A stretch of 64,000 nt of DNA from Candidatus Melainabacteria bacterium (GCA_017307165.1 JAFKGK010000003.1:248001-312000), one strand, 5' to 3'; numbered from the stretch's first letter, positions 42,904 to 52,344 are shown. Program-made: numbers and translations. The notes: a model not told the origin generated them from the letters alone.

Positions 42904-44283
42904 ATGAAAAGCAAGCCTAAATCGTTGACTGCCACCCTTATGATTATCGCTCTCACATCGTCGAGTGGTTTAACACCATTTTGCGTTTTGCCATCGCTAG
43001 CAGCGACTCAATCTCAAAAGAAAAACCCAGAATTGGTAAAAATTGGAGATATAGAAGAAGTCCTTTATGGCCAAGAAAATTCTGACAAGAGCGAAGTAGA
43101 GCGACTCAAATCTCTCGAGACCACTCTTTTTGGCAAGCCTGCAACTACTGGCACGACTAGCGCACGTCTGGCAAAAATAGAAGAGCATCTCAAATATGGC
43201 ACCACTGCTAGTGCCTCTTCAGTACAGCTTGCTCCTCCTCAAGCACCACAACTCGATCTTTCTCAGATCGACAAAGCCGAGGCTCCTCCCCTAGATCAAG
43301 TGACCAGTACGGACTATGCTGTGGATGCACGTTCAGCTCTCGACGAGGCTCAGAGATTATACTCAGAAGGCCGTTCCGATGAGGCTCAAAGAGCCTTTCA
43401 AAGTATCCTCAGCCGTGACCCAAATAACGTAGATGCTCTCTACAATCTTGGTGTGATCAGCGAAGAAAAAGGCAATGTCGAAGCTGCGCTCGTCAATTAT
43501 CGTAAGGCGCTCAGTCTCAATCCTCAAGATGGAGAGATCAAGCAGGCGGTGCTTGCTCTAGAGAGCAAAAAGTCTGCTCAAGCTCGTGCGCAGATAGATA
43601 GCGCCAACAAGTCTGCCCAGACTCAAGCCGCACAGCAAACACAACAGGCTCAGGCCCGCAACCAGGCTCAAACCGCTAATCTCAAACGGCAAGTCGCTGA
43701 TGCAAGTGCGGATTACAAAGCTGGCAAATACGATGCTGCCATAGGCAAGCTCAACAATGTGGCACTCAATGCCCCTCAAGATGCGGATGTGCAGTTTGCA
43801 CTCGCGCAGGCTTATCGCGCTAAGGGCGATCTTAGTTCGGCCAGATCCTACATGTCCAGGGCTGTCAGCCTCAATCCCTCCAATCAAATGTTTGCTAATG
43901 CTCTGCGTGATCTGGACAAAGCAGGCGGTAGCAATACAGCAACAGCAAACAATCCGATCAATAATGATAGCTACGCGGCCAATTCGAGTACCAGTGTAGC
44001 TAACTCTCAAACTCCTCCAGGTGGCCTGACACCTTTCGCCAATTCGCATGCCGACAGTATTTCGAGCGTGCCTGATGACAGGCAGGGATATGCAGTTGCT
44101 GGCGGATCAACTAGCAGCACACGCCTAAAACGTGCTGTTACCTATGGTATTGCCGGTGCCGCTACTGGCGCTATCACTGGTGCTATGTTTGGCGGCAGCT
44201 ACAATCGTGGCAGCCGTATGACTCGCAACGCGATGACCGGTGCTGCTGCTGGTGCACTATTTGGTCTTTTGTTTGGCAGGTGA
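42904..44283 (+). CDS. Secreted TPR protein with C-terminal glycine zipper
   Basis: A 459-residue protein with signal peptide (1-35). It has a short motif of the type SLETTLFGKPATTGTTSARL near residue 65 (each 'LE..LFG' unit typical of this lineage's secreted proteins). TPRs lie at about 140-220 (AQRLYSEGRSDEAQRAFQSI; PNNVDALYNLGVISEEKGN) and 265-340. The C-terminus is a glycine zipper (GIAGAATGAITGAMFGG, then GAAAGALFGLLFG), which inserts in or packs against membranes. A Gln/Ala-rich linker (about 225-260) joins the TPR blocks. It overlaps the next gene by 4 bases if that begins at GTG 44280. A role at the outer membrane is inferred. Confidence 0.75.
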   Translation: MKSKPKSLTATLMIIALTSSSGLTPFCVLPSLAATQSQKKNPELVKIGDIEEVLYGQENSDKSEVERLKSLETTLFGKPATTGTTSARLAKIEEHLKYGTTASASSVQLAPPQAPQLDLSQIDKAEAPPLDQVTSTDYAVDARSALDEAQRLYSEGRSDEAQRAFQSILSRDPNNVDALYNLGVISEEKGNVEAALVNYRKALSLNPQDGEIKQAVLALESKKSAQARAQIDSANKSAQTQAAQQTQQAQARNQAQTANLKRQVADASADYKAGKYDAAIGKLNNVALNAPQDADVQFALAQAYRAKGDLSSARSYMSRAVSLNPSNQMFANALRDLDKAGGSNTATANNPINNDSYAANSSTSVANSQTPPGGLTPFANSHADSISSVPDDRQGYAVAGGSTSSTRLKRAVTYGIAGAATGAITGAMFGGSYNRGSRMTRNAMTGAAAGALFGLLFGR

Positions 44284-44288
44284 CCTCG

Positions 44289-45014
44289 ATGAAAGATAGA
44301 GCAAAAAATATAAATTGCACATTGATTTTGGCCAATACCATGGTGCTTGCTATGACAGGCTTAGGTCAAGGGCAGGTGCAAGCTGCGACCCTGCAAGGTA
44401 ACGTCCGCACGGATGCCACCAATACTCGTCTGTCACGTCCAGCCTCATTTAATGTCCAGCCGTATACTCTCAATGCTTCTCAGACAGCCATTCCTGTTGC
44501 TCCACCGAGGCTTAAGGCAAGTGCACAAAGCAATGGTTTTACTGGCCTGGTAGACACCGCCCAATTTGCGTCTATGCCGCCGCAGAAGGCTCAACCACCC
44601 TTGTCTGGCAATGTCAATGCGACTGCTAACCGCAATAAGTTTGACATCGGGGCAGAGGCCAATTCGCGTGTTTTGACCCTTGCCTGGGAGGCCTGGCACA
44701 AGCAATTATCCAAAGAGATTTATAGCCGCTGGCAAGATGTAGCTTTTATAAGAGGTCGCGCAAGCATGCGGGTCACCGTCACCAAAGACCGGCATGTGAT
44801 AGCTCAGATTTTAGAACCGTCGGGCAATGCACGATACGATCAAGCCTTGCTCGATGTGGTGCATTCACTAGAGGGCAATCCTGGTCTTACCTTTCCTAGC
44901 GGATCACAAAGACAGCAGGTTTCCTTTGATGCGGATTATATCGCCGATTCTAACGTCCGTGGCGGTTATAGCTGGAATAAGGGCGATTACGAGCAGGTCC
45001 AGCAAAACTATTAG
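44289..45014 (+). CDS. Secreted protein with TonB C-terminal-like domain
   Basis: A 241-residue protein with signal peptide (about 1-32, ending VQA/AT). The C-terminal 100 residues (WHKQLSKEIYSRWQ, then RASMRVTVTKDRHVIAQILE, then ARYDQALLDVVHSL) match the TonB/TolA C-terminal fold: a helix, the VxFxVxxDGxVxxxxv strand pair and an 'YDxAAL.Al' helix. No proline-rich spacer or cytoplasmic anchor is seen, so it is not a classical TonB. ATG 44289 has AGGTGA upstream; GTG 44280, overlapping the previous stop, is the alternative. It is co-transcribed with the glycine-zipper TPR gene, and both probably act in the envelope. Confidence 0.68.
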   Translation: MKDRAKNINCTLILANTMVLAMTGLGQGQVQAATLQGNVRTDATNTRLSRPASFNVQPYTLNASQTAIPVAPPRLKASAQSNGFTGLVDTAQFASMPPQKAQPPLSGNVNATANRNKFDIGAEANSRVLTLAWEAWHKQLSKEIYSRWQDVAFIRGRASMRVTVTKDRHVIAQILEPSGNARYDQALLDVVHSLEGNPGLTFPSGSQRQQVSFDADYIADSNVRGGYSWNKGDYEQVQQNY

Positions 45015-45655
45015 TCTCGATCTATAAAGTGAAATTTTAAGATCAATTGCTTGAGGAGGCGGCCGGCCTCATCGCCATCAAATTGCTTGATTGCCTTGAT
45101 CACAGGTAAGTGCGCCTCGCCAAAGGTGCACAGTTTGTGCGAGCCGATTTTATTTAGCGTCAGTCTAAATCTAGATTCTAGTACTACTGACTCCCAGATA
45201 GACAAAAGCAATTGATTGTCGCTGGCTTCGACTATCAATCTGTGAAACTCTATATCGTGGCTTGAATAGGTCTTAAAATCCTTTTCTCTGGCAGCCTGCA
45301 TAAAATCGCCTGCTTCAGACTCGAGTTTTTGAATGAGACTTGTATCCGGTTTGTTTTTGAGATTTTCACAGGCTAGTCTTGCTGCCAATTCTTCTAGACT
45401 GGCTCTGATCATCGAGCTATCGGCTAGTTCTTTGTCGGTGATCGATCTTACGCGAGTACCCTTATATGGTTCGCTTTCGATCACTCTCATGGCCTCCAAA
45501 TATCTGAATGCCTCTCGTACAGGTGCCTGGCTAGTTTTGAGCTCGTTGGCTATGGTCAACTCGACCAATCGCTCCCCAGGTTTATAGGTGCCGTCGAGTA
45601 TTCGATCCATGAGGATCTGAGTGATCTGTTCGCGGGTAGAGGATCTCTTCAACAT
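45011..45655 (-). CDS. GntR-family regulator, FCD (FadR) subfamily
   Basis: A 214-residue transcription factor. The N-terminal winged helix (ILDGTYKPGERLVELTIANE, then SQAPVREAFRYLEAMRVIE) is typical of GntR. The C-terminal all-helical FCD domain (about 80-205) carries the metal/effector positions in SHDIEFHRLIVEASDN (D and H) and in the later HLPVIKAIKQFDGDEA. FCD regulators respond to organic acids or fatty-acid derivatives. It is divergent from the membrane stress protein gene at 45787, with two operator-like repeats between them. It overlaps the 3' end of the TonB-C-like gene by 4 bases. Confidence 0.9.
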   Translation of the reverse strand: MLKRSSTREQITQILMDRILDGTYKPGERLVELTIANELKTSQAPVREAFRYLEAMRVIESEPYKGTRVRSITDKELADSSMIRASLEELAARLACENLKNKPDTSLIQKLESEAGDFMQAAREKDFKTYSSHDIEFHRLIVEASDNQLLLSIWESVVLESRFRLTLNKIGSHKLCTFGEAHLPVIKAIKQFDGDEAGRLLKQLILKFHFIDRD

Positions 45656-45695
45656 CTAGATATCTTAAATCACAAATTTGAAATACCCCTTGCAA

Positions 45696-45747
45696 ATTAT
45701 CGATAATCGATACTATTATGTGGCATATTTGTATTATCGATAATCGA
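45696..45747. promoter_or_regulatory. GntR operator: two ATTATCGATAATCGA repeats
   Basis: The 15-base word ATTATCGATAATCGA occurs at 45696-45710 and again at 45733-45747, 37 bases apart. Each contains the 12-bp palindrome ATTATCGATAAT. They lie between the divergent GntR gene and the gene at 45787, and the second is about 40 bases before that start. Autoregulation by the GntR protein is the obvious reading. Confidence 0.75.
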
Positions 45748-45786
45748 GAGTATGTAAATGTCCGATTTCAAACATAGAGGTGCGTC

Positions 45787-46377
45787 ATGTCAAATTTAGA
45801 GCAAGATCTCGTTTATGGTGTTTTTGGGAATGAAAATGCAGCGGTTGATTGTGTCGTCCGTCTCAATAAGGCCGGATTTGTAGAACAAGATATCAATGTC
45901 GTGACAGTCAAATCGGCACTAGAAAGAGTCAATGCCAGGATCACCAATCCAACCAAAAAATATTTTGTCTCCTTTGGGACATGCGGAGCTGTGGGAGGTA
46001 TCTTGGCTGGAGCATATTTGACTCCAACACTGCCATATGTGGTCTCATTTCAGATTTTGACCACACTGATGGCGGCTATCTCAGGAGGTATCGTGCTCGG
46101 CTATTTCGGTATGTTCATGGCTGCTTTTTTGCATGCCAACGAACCACAATATTTTGGTAATGCCTACGAAGGCACACTAGAGGAAGGGCAAGTCCTCGTC
46201 TCAATCGAGCTCAATGGCAAGAACAAAGCCCGACTTGCCGAAGCGATGCAGATCATGGTGCAGGGCGCAAGCGAGATGATCTTTAGGCCTGCCTCTGCTG
46301 GACCGATCATTGGTCTGGAAGCAACTCCAGCGATCGTTGTCACTCCTGATAAACCAGTACTGTCCGCGGTGGCATAA
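45787..46377 (+). CDS. Small membrane protein, general-stress 17M/DUF1269-like
   Basis: A 196-residue protein. Residues 8-60 resemble the YflT/GS17M-type N-terminal fold (VYGVFGNENAAVDCVVRLNKAGF, then INVVTV). Two membrane helices follow (about 62-85 and 88-112, Gly/Ala-rich), then a soluble part with VLVSIELNGKNKARLAEAMQIM, as in the same families. No enzyme motif is visible. The TGCG spacing and the operator repeats upstream point to control by the divergent GntR regulator. It could be a stress-induced membrane protein, but the ligand of the regulator is unknown. Confidence 0.65.
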   Translation: MSNLEQDLVYGVFGNENAAVDCVVRLNKAGFVEQDINVVTVKSALERVNARITNPTKKYFVSFGTCGAVGGILAGAYLTPTLPYVVSFQILTTLMAAISGGIVLGYFGMFMAAFLHANEPQYFGNAYEGTLEEGQVLVSIELNGKNKARLAEAMQIMVQGASEMIFRPASAGPIIGLEATPAIVVTPDKPVLSAVA

Positions 46378-46389
46378 TGCTGGCGGACT

Positions 46390-48003
46390 TTAGGCTAGCG
46401 TGGGTGGCAAGAGATCTCTGTAGAGCACTACTTGTTCTTCGTTGGCGAGAGCTTGCCCCTTCGCTGCTTCGGCAGCAGAGAGCAAGAGACCGAGCTCGAG
46501 AAAGTCTTCTGGTACGCAAGCAGCACCGAACGAAAGTGATAGGGTCGATGCATCCACGCCCGTGGACAAAGGAGTCTTGGTCAGTGCTGTGACCAGTCGC
46601 TTGGCAAAAACTCTCGCTCCTTCACCCTTGGTCTCTGGGCAAAGCAGGGCATAGTCAAAGGCTTCGTAGTGGGCAAGCAGATCGTTATGGCGCTTGGCTT
46701 GCGAGATGCGCAGGACTGCTTCTCTCAAGGCGCCGATCGGCAGTGGCTCTCGTATAGAACCTTGTGGACCAGCCTTAACGCGCATTTCAAAGATAATCAC
46801 CGATACGGGTGAGCCAGAGCGATGTCCTCTAAAATACTCTTGCTCGAGAAAATATAAAAATGCCGGATAATTGAACATCCCGGTGTCGCCACGACGCAGG
46901 GTCATGATCACAGATTGAATTGCTGCCGAGTCAACGCTCTTGGGTTCGAGCAGAGGGACGGTATTGCCACGTTTAGAGATTGGTTTGGTAAATGCGGCCA
47001 GTCCGCAGGTGATCATATTGCAGACAATCGGAATCCAAACACTGCGAGGATAGCCAAGTTTGTCAATAATCTGCTGACTGGAGGTGGTACCGTCAATGGT
47101 TTCGTAAAATAGTTTTTGCTTGGCAAAATTGACCGGTATAGCTGGCGCCAAGATCTTTTTTAGTGCGTCGTCTTCCGTGATGACCTGAGTCTTGACCATG
47201 AGAGCATCTAGTTTGAAACCACTATTTTTTAAAAAGTTTTGCTTGTCCAAAAGTTGCGCGCCCTGGATAATGAGCGAATCCAGGGGTTCGGCAATGGATT
47301 TTTCCTGAGTCAAGACCTTGGGTTGAAAGAAAAATCGCCCTTCTTTCCAGGTGACCAGATCGTAGATGCATTCGGGTCCTTTGTAACCAGGACTGGTGGC
47401 ATGTATTGGCTGGCCATCGATAAAAAAGACCTCTCCTGTGCCTTTTTCTGATTCGACTTCGAGACGTCCTGTCATCTTGGCCAGAGCGATCGACTGCAAC
47501 AATGCGTTGATCTGGACAAAGGCCAAATCGCCATTGAGCACTGTGGCTGGTTTGGCTAGCGAGGACTCTTGATTAACGGGGGGGATCGGGATTGTCGACC
47601 TTTGTCTGTTGAGAGTCTCTGGTATGTAAAAGAAGGCCTTTTCTTCGGCTGCTTCTTCTTGTTCGGCTTGCTGAGCCGATTGGGCCTGGCTTCCTTCGCG
47701 TTCGTTGATCGAGGCTTCGATACGATTGAAGACCAAGAGAGAATCACAGCTGGCAAATTCCCAGATGGTAGTAACCTGCCCGCTTATGGACACGGACAGG
47801 CTCCATCTTGGATCGCCGCCCATCGGATCGGCATGTGCTGTCAGTTTATACTCCGAGCCCTTCATCTGCGAAGGCCAGATGACCTCCACTTGCTTGTCCA
47901 GATTTTCCAGAGCCCACGTGAGGATCTGATGTATTGCCGTGGCAGTAGGATTGCCTGGCAATATCTGGATCGATTTGGCTGAGTACTGCTTTTCTCTTTG
48001 CAT
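46390..48003 (-). CDS. PATAN (DUF4388) protein with degenerate GGDEF domain
   Basis: A 537-residue signalling-type protein. Residues about 160-240 match the PATAN/DUF4388 domain (LQSIALAKMTGRLEVES, then GEVFFIDGQPIHA), which in cyanobacteria takes part in phototaxis and response-regulator signalling. The last 170 residues have a GGDEF-like plan (MTLRRGDTGMFNYPAFLYFLEQE, then IFEMRVK), but the catalytic GGDEF loop is replaced by HYEAFDYALL. Diguanylate cyclase activity is therefore unlikely. I chose ATG 48003 because the longer frame lies inside the aminotransferase gene. It overlaps nothing and follows dapL by 7 bases, so the two form an operon. Confidence 0.72.
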   Translation of the reverse strand: MQREKQYSAKSIQILPGNPTATAIHQILTWALENLDKQVEVIWPSQMKGSEYKLTAHADPMGGDPRWSLSVSISGQVTTIWEFASCDSLLVFNRIEASINEREGSQAQSAQQAEQEEAAEEKAFFYIPETLNRQRSTIPIPPVNQESSLAKPATVLNGDLAFVQINALLQSIALAKMTGRLEVESEKGTGEVFFIDGQPIHATSPGYKGPECIYDLVTWKEGRFFFQPKVLTQEKSIAEPLDSLIIQGAQLLDKQNFLKNSGFKLDALMVKTQVITEDDALKKILAPAIPVNFAKQKLFYETIDGTTSSQQIIDKLGYPRSVWIPIVCNMITCGLAAFTKPISKRGNTVPLLEPKSVDSAAIQSVIMTLRRGDTGMFNYPAFLYFLEQEYFRGHRSGSPVSVIIFEMRVKAGPQGSIREPLPIGALREAVLRISQAKRHNDLLAHYEAFDYALLCPETKGEGARVFAKRLVTALTKTPLSTGVDASTLSLSFGAACVPEDFLELGLLLSAAEAAKGQALANEEQVVLYRDLLPPTLA

Positions 48004-48010
48004 TAAGCTT

Positions 48011-49198
48011 TTAGACTTTTGCTTTGGCCATGTCAAATCTGATCGAATGCTGCGCCATGCGGTCAAAGGCCTCGGCCAGACGTTTTTTATCTACGCAGAG
48101 TGACATGCGTACAAAGCCTTCGCCATGAGGGCCATAGGCCGTACCTGGTGGAACGACTATACCAGCCTTGTCTAGCATCAAGCCGGCAAAATCAGCGCTG
48201 CTCATACCTGTCGGCACTGGAATCCACATGTAAAACGTGGACTTGATCGGTTCGACTTTCCAACCGAGTTGATTGAGCCTTTCGACGGCAAGGTCGCGGC
48301 GCTCTTTGTAGAGCGCATTGCAATGCTCGATATGATCGGTGGGGCCTTCAAATGCAGCGACACCAGCCATTTGGATGGCCTTAAAAATATCGGTGTCGAC
48401 ATTGGATTTGATCTTGGCGATGTTTTTGATTGCTTCGGCATTGCCTATGGCAAAACCAATCCGCCATCCGGTCATGTTGTAGCTCTTGGAGAGCGAATGC
48501 AATTCGATGGCGATATCCTTTGCGCCCGGGACTTGCAGGATTGATGGAGCGACATAACCGTCGTAGGTCATCTCGGAGTAAGCAAGGTCATGGACTAGCA
48601 AGATGCCGTGTTTTTTGCAAAAGTCGACTGCTTTTTGCATAAAGGCAAGGTCGCAGTGTGCTCCTGTAGGATTGCCCGGATAGTTGAGCATGAGGAGCTT
48701 GGCTTTTTTGAGCACCGCATCTGGTATCGCATCCAGGTCTGGGATGAAATGATTGGCAGGAGTAAGCGGCATAAAATAAGGCTCGCCACCGGCCAAAAGA
48801 GTGGATGTGCGATAGACGGGGTAGGCAGGGTCGGGAATGATATTGATGTCACCCTTGTCGATATAGGCCATGATCGTGTTGTGGAGGCCTTCTTTGGAGC
48901 CGATCAGAGTGGTGACTTCGGTATCGGGATCGACATCCACGCCAAAACGTTTTTTGACCCAGGCCGAGGCAGCAGTCTTAAACTCTTTGGTGCCGCCAAA
49001 GGGAGGATAGTGATGATTGACAGGGTTGTCGATGGCCTTGTGCATGGCCTCGACGATGTGGGGAGGAGTGGGTTGATCAGGATCGCCGATGCCCAGATTG
49101 ATCACGTCCACACCACGAGCGACGGCAGCCTGGCGCTTTTTGTCGATCTCCGCAAAAACGTATGGAGGGATGGCTTTGAGTCTTGCTGAAACTTCCAT
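48011..49198 (-). CDS. dapL: LL-diaminopimelate aminotransferase
   Basis: A 395-residue PLP aminotransferase. It converts tetrahydrodipicolinate and glutamate directly to LL-diaminopimelate in lysine and peptidoglycan synthesis. NLGIGDPDQPTPPHIVEAM, LNYPGNPTGAHC, HDLAYSEMTYDG and ELHSLSKSYNMTGWRIGFA (with the PLP Lys) follow the DapL pattern. The family occurs in plants, cyanobacteria and chlamydiae, in keeping with the inferred lineage. The start is ATG 49198. The nearest other genes do not belong to lysine synthesis. The same-strand PATAN gene follows after 7 bases. Confidence 0.88.
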   Translation of the reverse strand: MEVSARLKAIPPYVFAEIDKKRQAAVARGVDVINLGIGDPDQPTPPHIVEAMHKAIDNPVNHHYPPFGGTKEFKTAASAWVKKRFGVDVDPDTEVTTLIGSKEGLHNTIMAYIDKGDINIIPDPAYPVYRTSTLLAGGEPYFMPLTPANHFIPDLDAIPDAVLKKAKLLMLNYPGNPTGAHCDLAFMQKAVDFCKKHGILLVHDLAYSEMTYDGYVAPSILQVPGAKDIAIELHSLSKSYNMTGWRIGFAIGNAEAIKNIAKIKSNVDTDIFKAIQMAGVAAFEGPTDHIEHCNALYKERRDLAVERLNQLGWKVEPIKSTFYMWIPVPTGMSSADFAGLMLDKAGIVVPPGTAYGPHGEGFVRMSLCVDKKRLAEAFDRMAQHSIRFDMAKAKV

Positions 49199-49334
49199 GG
49201 ATCAATTCCTTAAACCGGGTCAGACATTATGATAGCTTCACATAAACTAGGCCTGCCGTGGCGTTTTCGAGTGATAGTTAACGTACATCTTAATATTGAT
49301 ATCAAGAGGGCGGGTCTTTGCTAAGCTGTGCCCG

Positions 49335-51161
49335 ATGTCACAAATAAAGCATTCAATTTCCCCAAATAGTCTATTGGCAATCACCAGCGTGTTCTTGCTG
49401 GCTTGCGTGGTTTTTTTCTACAAGCTTGGATCTTTTCCTCTCTTTAATCCGGATGAGGCTCTATATGCGGAGCCTGCTCGCGAAATGCTCGAATGTGGCG
49501 AGTACATCACGACCCTGCTCAATTATGTCGTGCGATTTACTAAGCCGCCTCTCTGCATCTGGGCAATGGCCGGCAGTTATCAGGTTTTTGGTGTCAACGA
49601 GTTTGCCGCCAGGTTTTTTGGGGCTGCTTGCGGCGCAGTGCTGGTGGCGATCACCTGCGGTTTTATCATCCGTTTCATCTCTTTGCGAGCGGCAGTACCT
49701 GCGGCTCTCACGCTTGTGTCTGCCCCACTCTTTGTGGGTACCGCACGTGAAGCGATCACGGACATGCCTCTTTCTCTTTTTATGGCTTGCGCCCAGATGG
49801 CCTTTTTTACTGCTTTCGAGTCGGGGCGCAAGTCCTACAGCTATATCGCCTGGGTCTTGATCGGTCTGGCCGTTATGACTAAGGGACCAGTGGCAGTGGT
49901 CCTGCCAGCTATGATCTTGTTCATTTATCACGGGTTGAGAGGGAATTTGCTCAAGGCCCTCAAATTTCACAATGTGTTTGCTGGAGCGGCGATCGTTGGT
50001 CTAATCTCTCTACCGTGGTTCGTGACAGAGATAATTATCACTAAAGGCGCATATTTCCACGAATTCATCATGCGCGAAAACTTCCAGCGCTTTACCGCCA
50101 ACGTGGACTCTCATAAACAGCCTTTCTGGTATCACGCTGCTGCCATGCTGGGTGGCTACCTGCCCTGGACGCTTTTTCTCTTGCCGGCGGTGTACACCTT
50201 CGTCCGTGGCGCTGTCGTCAGGTTGGCAGGTGGATTGGCCAGTATTTCAAGCGCTGGGGCGCGAAGCATTTACAAGCAGATCAACTTGATATTTGACGGC
50301 GATCAGCCTGCCGATCAGGCCCAGAGGCTCGGCCTCTATGCCCTTATCTGGGCGGTCGTCACTGTCGTCTTCTTTTCGATGTCGGTCTCCAAATTACTAC
50401 CTTACACACTGCCGGCATTTCCAGCATTAGCAATCCTCGTTGCTCTCTATCTCCAAAAAAACCTCGATCGTATCTCTCTTGTCGAACGAGCTGGAGATCC
50501 TCATAATACCGGTGCTCCGCTAAAAGTAGCGTTGCCCCTCAGTCTGCCAATGCTGGGCATGATAGCTGTCTACGGTGCGGTAGCTGTTTTTGTCCCCAGG
50601 GTGATTGGCCGCCTGCGGGATGCTCCTGCCGGTCTCGATCAGTACATCGCTAGCTATGCCTGTGCTCTGGGGGCAATCACGCTCATGTGCCTCTTGCTCG
50701 TGAGATTGCGCAAGGCAAATGCCGCCATGCACTTTTTGACCGTGCTCGCCGCTATCGCCCTCACTGTCTATGCAGGTAAGATCCTACCTATAGTCAGTCA
50801 AAAATGGGAAGCTCCTCTGGTCGACTTTGCTCGTTTTTGCGCCGGTGACAGGGCCGATAATGCTGGTCGCATACCAATCATCGTGTTTGATATGCGCAAA
50901 CCCGGAGTGCCTTTTTACACGAGGAGAAAGGTCGAAAACATCAATGAGGGACACAATCTCCAGGCTCGACTAAAGCAATTAGACCGAGCCTATATATTAG
51001 CCAAGATCAAAAAGAGAGACTTTCTGCTCACTGTTGATGGTGTCAAGCTCTTGCGTGCAGAAGGCGACTTTGGTTTGTTTAGTTTTGGCAGAGATCCTGT
51101 GCCGCCTGATGCGCCGAAGCCCATGCCCACTGAAAATTGTAGCCACCCAAAAGGCCAGTGA
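49335..51161 (+). CDS. GT39/ArnT-like membrane glycosyltransferase
   Basis: A 608-residue protein with about 12 hydrophobic helices and a soluble C-terminus. FPLFNPDEALYAEPAREML near residue 35 carries the acidic DE-x-x-Y motif of GT-C enzymes such as ArnT and PMT, and VRFTKPPLCIWAMA follows as in that group. Such enzymes move a sugar from a polyprenyl-phosphate donor to lipid A or protein at the outer face of the membrane. The acceptor is unknown. I prefer ATG 49335 to TTG 49296. The 3' end overlaps the convergent flavoprotein gene by 83 bp, so one of the two must tolerate antisense transcription. Confidence 0.85.
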   Translation: MSQIKHSISPNSLLAITSVFLLACVVFFYKLGSFPLFNPDEALYAEPAREMLECGEYITTLLNYVVRFTKPPLCIWAMAGSYQVFGVNEFAARFFGAACGAVLVAITCGFIIRFISLRAAVPAALTLVSAPLFVGTAREAITDMPLSLFMACAQMAFFTAFESGRKSYSYIAWVLIGLAVMTKGPVAVVLPAMILFIYHGLRGNLLKALKFHNVFAGAAIVGLISLPWFVTEIIITKGAYFHEFIMRENFQRFTANVDSHKQPFWYHAAAMLGGYLPWTLFLLPAVYTFVRGAVVRLAGGLASISSAGARSIYKQINLIFDGDQPADQAQRLGLYALIWAVVTVVFFSMSVSKLLPYTLPAFPALAILVALYLQKNLDRISLVERAGDPHNTGAPLKVALPLSLPMLGMIAVYGAVAVFVPRVIGRLRDAPAGLDQYIASYACALGAITLMCLLLVRLRKANAAMHFLTVLAAIALTVYAGKILPIVSQKWEAPLVDFARFCAGDRADNAGRIPIIVFDMRKPGVPFYTRRKVENINEGHNLQARLKQLDRAYILAKIKKRDFLLTVDGVKLLRAEGDFGLFSFGRDPVPPDAPKPMPTENCSHPKGQ

Positions 51162-52320
51162 CGTCTACTACCTCGCCAATAAAATAGAGACCCTTCACTT
51201 TTTTTGCGGCCATGGTTTTGCCGTCGAGCTCGTCACAGTCGACACCGCCCCTGGTGACTTCGGCTTTGCTGTAACCCACCGTTCCACGTGGATGGATCTC
51301 AAATTGCTTGAGCGCTCGGGCCATTTTTTCGATTGACTTGTCCGCATATCCACTTAGATTGTCATGCCAGTGATTGGTCTCGCACAGATATTCGGCCAAT
51401 CGTTTGGGCATGACTTCGGCTAGTATGTTTTTGACGTCTTGCTTGGACTGTCCTCTCTTTTTTTTGAGGAGGAAATCGCAAAAATCAATGTCAGGGCCGA
51501 GATCTATCGAAATGGGTCGTTTTTCGCTCGGATCAAAAAACAAGGATGCTTGCAGAGCAGCAGGACCAGATAGTCCCTTATGCGTAAACAAGACATTTTC
51601 TCTAAAGCTCGTCTTGCCAATCGATACTATGCTGTCTAAAGACACTCCGGAGAGATCCGACAATCTCATGCCGTTTGGCAGATTTTGATTGCCATCATCT
51701 TTAAAGACAAAGCCATCCAGAGCGGGGCGGGTGGCCACAATCGTCAGGCCAAAACTGCGTGCCAGGTCATAGCCAAAACCGGTGGCACCGATTTGCGGGA
51801 TAGAGAGGCCACCTGTAGCCACGACCAGCTTGCGACATCGCAAAGGGATATTGCCTCTATCGGTGGTGATGGCAAATAGGCCTTCGTCATCGTGAGGGCC
51901 TTGCTTTACGACATCCATGACTCTGGTTGATAAAGCAATCTCCACATTGCTCTTTTCGCATTCGGCTAAAAGGAGGTCGACTATGTCTTGAGCGGAGTTA
52001 CGGCAAAACAGTTGGCCCAGTTTTTTTTCGTAGTAAGGTATGCGGTATTGTTCGACCAGTTTGACAAAGTCTCTGGGGCGATAGGCTGCCAAAGCCGACT
52101 TGCAAAAGTGCGGATTTTTGCTGACATAAGCCTTGGGTTGCGCATCCTGATTGGTAAAGTTGCAACGGCCACCGCCGGAGATCAAGATCTTGCGTCCAAC
52201 ACGATCGTTGTGATCGAGCACGAGTACGTGCGCACCATAGCGTCCAGCCTTAGCGGCGCACATGAGGCCAGCACCACCGGCGCCGATAATGATGGTGTCA
52301 TAGTCGTTGAATCTCGGCAT
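51079..52320 (-). CDS. BaiN/HI0933-family flavoprotein
   Basis: A 413-residue FAD-dependent oxidoreductase. TIIIGAGGAGLMCAAKAG is the N-terminal dinucleotide site. RKILISGGGRCNFTN is the family hallmark. VATGGLSIPQIGATGFGYDLA and the C-terminal GLYFIGEVVDVTGLLGGYN followed by QWA complete the FAD site. Members include BaiN-like and YhiN-type enzymes; many are of unknown substrate. It is single-gene, divergent from the gene at 52345. Its last 83 bases are antisense to the GT39-like gene end. Confidence 0.88.
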   Translation of the reverse strand: MPRFNDYDTIIIGAGGAGLMCAAKAGRYGAHVLVLDHNDRVGRKILISGGGRCNFTNQDAQPKAYVSKNPHFCKSALAAYRPRDFVKLVEQYRIPYYEKKLGQLFCRNSAQDIVDLLLAECEKSNVEIALSTRVMDVVKQGPHDDEGLFAITTDRGNIPLRCRKLVVATGGLSIPQIGATGFGYDLARSFGLTIVATRPALDGFVFKDDGNQNLPNGMRLSDLSGVSLDSIVSIGKTSFRENVLFTHKGLSGPAALQASLFFDPSEKRPISIDLGPDIDFCDFLLKKKRGQSKQDVKNILAEVMPKRLAEYLCETNHWHDNLSGYADKSIEKMARALKQFEIHPRGTVGYSKAEVTRGGVDCDELDGKTMAAKKVKGLYFIGEVVDVTGLLGGYNFQWAWASAHQAAQDLCQN

Positions 52321-52344
52321 TTGCCAAATAATAGCCGATTACAT

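Noticed and set aside
51988..52344. Upstream extension of the small hypothetical gene at 52345
   Set aside because: That part is antisense to the BaiN-like flavoprotein; only the segment after 52345 is free of it.
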